This document shows positions 52,601-56,925 of a DNA stretch of 56,925 bases, piece by piece. The position numbers and the translations under genes were made by a program. The DNA is taken from positions 1 through 56,925 of the forward strand of contig CAZTGM010000004.1 of the NCBI GenBank assembly GCA_964613235.1, given 5' to 3'. Each line of letters opens with the position of its first letter. Position 1 is the first letter of the stretch. The notes under the pieces are model-generated. The model made no database searches. It was not told the origin of the DNA and saw nothing but the letters and a program-made list of their open reading frames with translations. Origin of the DNA: J005 sp964613235. GTDB lineage: Bacteria > Pseudomonadota > Zetaproteobacteria > Mariprofundales > Mariprofundaceae.

Positions 52601-55304
52601 GGAAAAACACCTTCAGACGCAGCGTCAGACGAATGCCTTCACCAACCTGGGCATGCCCTTCGAGATCGCCACCCCATTCCCTGATCCGGAGAATCGCCTC
52701 ACGCATGTCTTTATAAACCCTGCCATCCACCGGATCCGTACCGAACAGGCAGTCCTGCAGGCGTGCGTTCGGCAGTCCAAAGCCTGAATCACGAAAATGA
52801 CAGACGACAAAGCCGCTCTCTTCCTCCACGTCCACATGGATCGCGCTGTGTTCTGCGGCATCCTGAATCAGCAGCAGCAATAATGTTTTCATAACCCAGT
52901 CCAGCGTGCCGCCGGGCTCCGCCAGCACTAGGCTGACAAAGGGTGGCAACTGCACATCCATGCGCACCTTGTGCTCGATTGAAACCTCGCGGCATGTCTC
53001 CATAGCCTGCCTGAGAGCACCTGCCGGGTCCAGTGGATAGACCTTGGACGTGCCAGACTCCAGGCTCTTTTGCAGAAACTGGTGCGAACGATTGAACATT
53101 GACAGGATATGATCCATTTTACGCAGCATCAGTCCTTCGACATGCTGACGCTGTCCGGCGCTGATTTCATCATGCGTCAGCAGTGCCGAACCGGTGATCA
53201 CCGACTGCAAATCATTGCGCAACCGGAAAATAAAGCGTTCAACCAGCTGATCCTTGATACTGTAATGCGAACGCATATCCGACACATCCACCAGCTCGCA
53301 TAGAATCCCCTGCAAAGCAAACGGATGGGCTTCGCCGGTCTCTATGCTCTGCTCGCCATCACGATGATACAATGGCTGGATGGTCAGAATATACATGCGT
53401 TTTCCCTGTGCAGCGCGTACCGGCAGGGAAAAACGCCCGTGCTCCATGATGACTTCGCGGAACATGCGCCGACAGCGGTCATGCGAGATACCGGTCAGAT
53501 CACGGATAAAATCGAGCGCAGTCAGTTCATACGGCTCCAGATCCAGGTTTCTGGCCAGATCCTCCATGCGTCGATTGACCTGAATCACACCGCCGAACAA
53601 GTCGTACAGAATAGCGGCCACACTCAGGCCGTTCATGACATTCTCCAGATTGGCCAGGCGATATTCCAGCATGGCCACATCCTTGCGCACCTCGCTGAAA
53701 ATCCGGTCACGCCCTTCCACGCCCATATAATCGCTGAAGCTCGCCTCCTCCTCCTGCTGGCGCGCCATCCACAATTGCCGGTGATAGAGTAATTCACTGA
53801 TCTGCCGCGCAAAATCACGAATCAACTTGTCAAAATCGTTAATCGCCTCCACGCGCTCGCGGCTGATGCCGAAAGCCCAGAAGCCGAGTACATCGCCACC
53901 GAACACCAGTGGCACCAGATACTGTTGCTCATCTGCAGCGGGATTGCGCAGATACGTGCGTGTCAGGTGCACCGGACCATTCTCGGCAATGGCCGTGCTA
54001 TAGGGCTCTCTTTCATAGTCGCGGCGCATTTCCACAATATCTTCCAGCGAACACTGCAATGCCTGCACTTCACGCACCCGATGATCGCCCGGCACACGTT
54101 CCAGCAGAATCAGACGCTCCAGATCCAGCGTCTGATAGAGCATATTGGCCACCTGCACCCAGTGTTCCTTGACCTCGTAAAAACTCTGCGGCGCCAAGCG
54201 CTTCTTCATGCTTTCGGCCAGATTGAGCAGCATGTTCTGCATCGTAAACTCATTCACGGCCGTTTTTTCACGATAAAACAGCAGGAAAAACAGCACCTGA
54301 GCCAGCACCAGCGCCACCACCGGAATCCACAGCAACAGATAGGCAAAGGCATACCAGCTTAACCCCATATATAGCACAAATAGCGCAACAGCCGCCATCG
54401 TTGCGCGGCGAATATCCAGCCAGTGATAGGCAAACAGACTCAGCAAGGTCAGCAAGGCCAGCAGCCCCAGCAATGCAGGCCAGGACAGGGTATGGATCAT
54501 GCGTCCGGAAAGCAGCGTATACAGTGCTGCCCCACGCACATCGAGCAGCGACATCAGTTCATTGTCCGGCGATACCGGCGTACGCAGGCCGGGAATATCA
54601 CTGGGGCTGGTATAACCGACCAGCACCGTGCGCCCTTCAACCAGCGAATCCACCAGATCACCGCGTAACACGCGATTCAGGGTGACGCGTGGCAGCTGCC
54701 CCCAACCCATTTCAAAATTGATGCGGTAATCACCCTCACCCCAATCCGTTTTGTAGGCAGACGAGGTTTGCGCCGCACGGGTTTCGAGTACCGGATAGCG
54801 CACGCCGTCCACATGCACATGCAGACGATGCCGGCGATAAATACCGTAATCACTGAGCGGCAATGCCAGCACGCCAAAATCGATATCCTTGCCGGCCGCA
54901 GCCGGCAGGGGCTCCAGCACATGATGATCGGGATTCGCAGCATCGGCCAGTACCCTGCGACCAAACAGCACATTACCCCGTGAACGGGCGTAATCATAGA
55001 ACCCGGCGGAGACATTTTCGGGCACAAAGGTGAATACCACGCGCGAAACATGCTGCGCTTCAAGCACCTTGAGCATTTCCAGCCAAACATCATCGCCGAC
55101 CTGCAGCCGCTCGACATCCGATTCCACCAGCAGGATGCTGTTGACAGGACGATCCCCCGCCGTATGGCGTACAAAAGCATCATAGGCGATGCCATCAACA
55201 TAGCCAAGCACATGGGTCAGGGAACTTAATGCGCAGACAAATACCGCGACCAGAAGCGCATACAGGAGTCCCGCATAACGCGCACGCCAGGAGCCAGTAA
55301 CCAT
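52593..55304 (-). CDS. CHASE2 sensor, GAF/PAS, degenerate histidine kinase
   Basis: 903 residues. TM1 (~11-28) and a CHASE2-like periplasmic sensor (~35-260) precede three more TMs (~272-343). A GAF-like (~375-505) and a PAS-like domain (~555-670) follow, then a kinase core. The dimerisation helix RFIFRLRNDLQSV aligns with the HisKA_2 motif HRxKNxLQ, but the phosphoacceptor His is Phe693. The ATPase region keeps G1 DSGFG (Asp839), but the N-box Asn is Asp815. It probably cannot autophosphorylate. The frame opens to 55547; ATG 55304 has GGAGG 5 nt upstream. First gene of the seven-gene operon, so a sensor or co-regulator of its assembly. Confidence 0.85.
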   Translation of the reverse strand: MVTGSWRARYAGLLYALLVAVFVCALSSLTHVLGYVDGIAYDAFVRHTAGDRPVNSILLVESDVERLQVGDDVWLEMLKVLEAQHVSRVVFTFVPENVSAGFYDYARSRGNVLFGRRVLADAANPDHHVLEPLPAAAGKDIDFGVLALPLSDYGIYRRHRLHVHVDGVRYPVLETRAAQTSSAYKTDWGEGDYRINFEMGWGQLPRVTLNRVLRGDLVDSLVEGRTVLVGYTSPSDIPGLRTPVSPDNELMSLLDVRGAALYTLLSGRMIHTLSWPALLGLLALLTLLSLFAYHWLDIRRATMAAVALFVLYMGLSWYAFAYLLLWIPVVALVLAQVLFFLLFYREKTAVNEFTMQNMLLNLAESMKKRLAPQSFYEVKEHWVQVANMLYQTLDLERLILLERVPGDHRVREVQALQCSLEDIVEMRRDYEREPYSTAIAENGPVHLTRTYLRNPAADEQQYLVPLVFGGDVLGFWAFGISRERVEAINDFDKLIRDFARQISELLYHRQLWMARQQEEEASFSDYMGVEGRDRIFSEVRKDVAMLEYRLANLENVMNGLSVAAILYDLFGGVIQVNRRMEDLARNLDLEPYELTALDFIRDLTGISHDRCRRMFREVIMEHGRFSLPVRAAQGKRMYILTIQPLYHRDGEQSIETGEAHPFALQGILCELVDVSDMRSHYSIKDQLVERFIFRLRNDLQSVITGSALLTHDEISAGQRQHVEGLMLRKMDHILSMFNRSHQFLQKSLESGTSKVYPLDPAGALRQAMETCREVSIEHKVRMDVQLPPFVSLVLAEPGGTLDWVMKTLLLLLIQDAAEHSAIHVDVEEESGFVVCHFRDSGFGLPNARLQDCLFGTDPVDGRVYKDMREAILRIREWGGDLEGHAQVGEGIRLTLRLKVFFHD

Positions 55305-55439
55305 TCCTCCCTCCCTGCTCTCGCCCTCTTCGACCCGGCCTGCAAGGTCCCTCACAACCGGTGATAGAAAACATAAACGACAACATCCGCTATGTCCAGC
55401 TGTTAAAGTAACACCTGCACATGCGCCCATCATCATAAA

Positions 55440-55457
55440 GCAGATGAACATATCTGC
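55440..55457. promoter_or_regulatory. 6-6-6 dyad in the divergent intergenic region
   Basis: GCAGAT (55440-55445) and ATCTGC (55452-55457) are perfect inverted copies 6 nt apart, in the 233-nt region between the CHASE2 kinase-like gene and the ECF sigma gene. The size and position suit a dimeric repressor or activator site, but no promoter elements could be aligned to it. Confidence 0.35.
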
Positions 55458-55509
55458 GTAACCAACAGAAAATACAAAACAAATATATCCGCACGGATAA
55501 TCCTTGATA

Positions 55510-55534
55510 GCCACTCTGCATATGGCAGAGTGGC
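55510..55534 (+). promoter_or_regulatory. Perfect 10-bp inverted repeat over the ECF sigma ribosome-binding region
   Basis: GCCACTCTGC (55510-55519) and GCAGAGTGGC (55525-55534) flank a 5-nt loop and end 3 nt before the ATG at 55538. In RNA this is a stable stem that would bury the ribosome-binding region, where no other Shine-Dalgarno is seen. It could equally be an operator. It is not a terminator, because no gene ends here. Confidence 0.6.
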
Positions 55535-55537
55535 AAC

Positions 55538-56098
55538 ATGAGCACACCGATGAATGCGGAATCCTGGCTACAGGAACATGGTGATTACCTGTTCAAATTT
55601 GCCATTTCACGCACGCGTGATGAGGAAGTATCCATCGATCTGCTGCAGGAAACCCTGCTTGCCGCCTGGAAAGGACAACATGGTTTCAAGGGGCAGTCCT
55701 CCGTGCGCACCTGGCTGGTCGGCATTCTGAAGCATAAAATCACCGATCATATCCGGCGCGAAATTCGTCAGCGCGAATTATCTCAGGCCGTCGAACATGA
55801 TCCAACATCCGCCTTTTTCGATGCCGGCGGACACTGGCAGGAAGCGCCCAGGCAATGGCAGACCAACCCCGAATCGCTACTTGGCAGTGATGAATTTCAT
55901 GCCACGCTGCAACAGTGCATGGACAGGCTACCGGTCAAACAACAGCAGGTGTTCCATCTGCGCGAGGTCGTCGGTGAAGACACCGAATTCATCTGTAATG
56001 CATTGGACATCACGCCGACCCATCTGCATGTATTGATCCATCGAGCCAGGCTGGCACTACGCCAATGCCTTGAATACAACTGGTTCGAGCGGAGATAA
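55538..56098 (+). CDS. ECF-type RNA polymerase sigma factor
   Basis: A 186-residue sigma factor of the extracytoplasmic-function class. The region 2 core is FAISRTRDEEVSIDLLQETLLAAWKG and SVRTWLVGILKHKITDHIRR. The region 4 helix-turn-helix begins at DRLPVKQQQVFHLREVVGED and ends with THLHVLIHRARLALRQCLE. The group is not certain, but the gene pairs with a zinc-binding anti-sigma gene 29 nt downstream. It diverges from the CapB/CapC-like operon, which makes that operon or its own promoter a plausible target. ATG 55538 is used; an in-frame ATG at 55550 is possible. Confidence 0.93.
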   Translation: MSTPMNAESWLQEHGDYLFKFAISRTRDEEVSIDLLQETLLAAWKGQHGFKGQSSVRTWLVGILKHKITDHIRREIRQRELSQAVEHDPTSAFFDAGGHWQEAPRQWQTNPESLLGSDEFHATLQQCMDRLPVKQQQVFHLREVVGEDTEFICNALDITPTHLHVLIHRARLALRQCLEYNWFERR

Positions 56099-56127
56099 CG
56101 CAGCGAATTTGAGGACAAAATCGACAC

Positions 56128-56376
56128 ATGATGAAAAAGTTTTCCTGTCTTGAAGCAACCAAACTGGCATCCGATGCGCTGGAACGCCCGCTGACATGGA
56201 GCGAACGCCTGCGTCTTCGGCCGCATCTGATGATGTGCGATTTGTGTTCCCGTTGCGTCGAACAGTTCCGTATCATGCATGAACTGGCGCATCATTCCGC
56301 CGAGGGCAAGGCCTGCCTGTCCGAGGAAGATCGCAAAAAAATCGCCCGGGCACTGCAGGAAGCCGAAAAACGCTGA
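56128..56376 (+). CDS. Zinc-binding (ZAS/zf-HC2) anti-sigma factor
   Basis: 82 residues without a TM segment. The HxxxCxxC zinc motif is in HLMMCDLCSRC (His33, Cys37, Cys40), with an additional N-terminal Cys6, as in ZAS-type anti-sigma factors. Small soluble versions release their sigma factor when zinc or thiol status changes. Start ATG 56128, or the next codon; GAGGA lies about 12 nt upstream. It should bind and silence the ECF sigma just upstream. Confidence 0.88.
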   Translation: MMKKFSCLEATKLASDALERPLTWSERLRLRPHLMMCDLCSRCVEQFRIMHELAHHSAEGKACLSEEDRKKIARALQEAEKR

Positions 56377-56381
56377 GCCCC

Positions 56382-56925
56382 CTATTCCACTTTCAGCAGC
56401 CGTTCAAATAACAGATAATCGTTGCCCTCGGCGCGCTCAAGGGCGCGGGAAAGATGCTGCGCGGCCAGTGCATCCGGCCTGTCCGCCAGCAGGCTTTCAT
56501 ACACGCCCTTGTAAAAGGCATCCGGCTCCACGCGGATCGTAAAGCGGATCGATGCCGTATGCCGCGGCCATCCGGACACCTCATAGCGGCGTGTTTCACC
56601 GGGCATTAACCTCGTATCGCGCAATTCCTGCCAGCCATCGCGATAGGCGACCTCGCGCACGATTTCCCATTGCCATTGCTGCAACGTATTTCCCGCACCA
56701 TCGCACGCCTCGGCCTGCACCATGATCTTCGGCGTAACATAGGTCGGAAAGGCATGCCCGATCCATTGCGAACGAATGCTCAGCACGGCCTTGCCATGTT
56801 CCCAGACCACACCGATCTGCAACCCCTTGCGCACCATGCCCGCATCATGAATGCCGCGAAACTCATGCCGACGATCCGGCATATGGCATTGCTGGCAGGT
56901 CACACCCTTCTTCGCAAAAACACTG
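56382..56925 (-). CDS. Multihaem cytochrome c, C-terminal part (cut by window end)
   Basis: The reading frame enters from beyond the right edge, and about 181 residues are visible. A haem c site CQQCHMP is present in KKGVTCQQCHMPDRRHEFRG, with the HxFxGxH-type distal histidines common in multihaem cytochromes. The remaining ~150 residues are a beta-rich domain (RSQWIGHAFPTYVTPKIMVQ) without further CxxCH. The family has a periplasmic electron-transfer role; the exact protein cannot be named from this part. The GTG at 56903 is not the true start. It converges with the anti-sigma gene, 5 nt apart, with no terminator between. Confidence 0.8.
   Translation of the reverse strand, partial: SVFAKKGVTCQQCHMPDRRHEFRGIHDAGMVRKGLQIGVVWEHGKAVLSIRSQWIGHAFPTYVTPKIMVQAEACDGAGNTLQQWQWEIVREVAYRDGWQELRDTRLMPGETRRYEVSGWPRHTASIRFTIRVEPDAFYKGVYESLLADRPDALAAQHLSRALERAEGNDYLLFERLLKVE

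Noticed and set aside
55305..55547. N-terminal extension of the CHASE2 kinase-like protein to 55547
   Set aside because: It would overlap the divergent sigma gene start and the hairpin and has cysteine-rich, non-family sequence. ATG 55304 has a good ribosome site directly before TM1.
1..56925. CRISPR arrays, transposases and rRNA genes
   Set aside because: I found no regularly spaced repeats, no transposase or integrase domains and no rRNA sequence in either strand.

Overview
The window (56,925 bp) reads as a chromosomal segment of a Gram-negative, ubiquinone-using proteobacterium. Evidence: IHF-alpha, an nlpD-rpoS pair, a six-gene Rnf complex, Lol lipoprotein-sorting genes, two UbiH-family hydroxylases and a lipoprotein-rich, outer-membrane-containing cell plan. 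A zetaproteobacterium or a deep gammaproteobacterium is my inference; no marker here settles it. Nearly every gene lies on the minus strand, packed with 1-17 nt overlaps. The exceptions are mrp, tRNA-Leu and the sigma/anti-sigma pair. I see no insertion sequence, CRISPR array or rRNA.

Regions, left to right. 1-1000: an AT-rich edge next to tRNA-Arg(ACG), a small lipoprotein and two tRNA-Ser genes. 1-9.2 kb: housekeeping genes (serS, gyrA, tRNA-Arg(CCT), apt, rpoS, nlpD, a YqaA-like protein, pcm, tRNA-Pro, a MerR regulator, ihfA). 9.2-15 kb: lolD and one LolC/E-type permease, an ArsB/NhaD-type permease with an overlapping CBS protein, lysS and ndk. 15-24.4 kb: one long co-directional run, rnfABCDGE, an unlisted 53-codon membrane protein, a MIF-type tautomerase, def, fmt, rsmB and mnmA. 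24.5-33.6 kb: mrp on the plus strand, then hflX, miaA, a CPA2 antiporter, mutL, two UbiH-type hydroxylases and tRNA-Leu(CAA). 33.7-35.6 kb: the nicotinamide salvage pair pncA-pncB.

35.7-55.3 kb holds the most unusual content: a tightly coupled seven-gene operon of about 19.6 kb. Transcribed leftward, it encodes a CHASE2 sensor kinase-like protein, a lone receiver domain, a 1082-residue protein with two tandem PgsC/CapC-like membrane domains and a large periplasmic part, an 830-residue membrane-anchored periplasmic protein, a lipoprotein resembling zinc amide hydrolases, an 1889-residue secreted protein with SPOR, helical-repeat and probable outer-membrane barrel regions, and a 1398-residue HEAT-repeat/TM/PgsB(CapB)-like amide ligase. 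My reading is a Gram-negative envelope-spanning system that makes, moves or remodels a poly-gamma-glutamate-like amide-linked polymer. The polymer is not known from sequence. The periplasmic part of the CapC-like protein appears to contain two inactive relatives of the lipoprotein hydrolase domain. Both the kinase-like protein and the receiver lack their phosphoacceptor residues.

55.5-56.9 kb: divergent from that operon are an ECF sigma factor whose start codon is preceded by a perfect 10-bp inverted repeat, and a zinc-binding anti-sigma factor. The window ends inside a multihaem cytochrome c gene.
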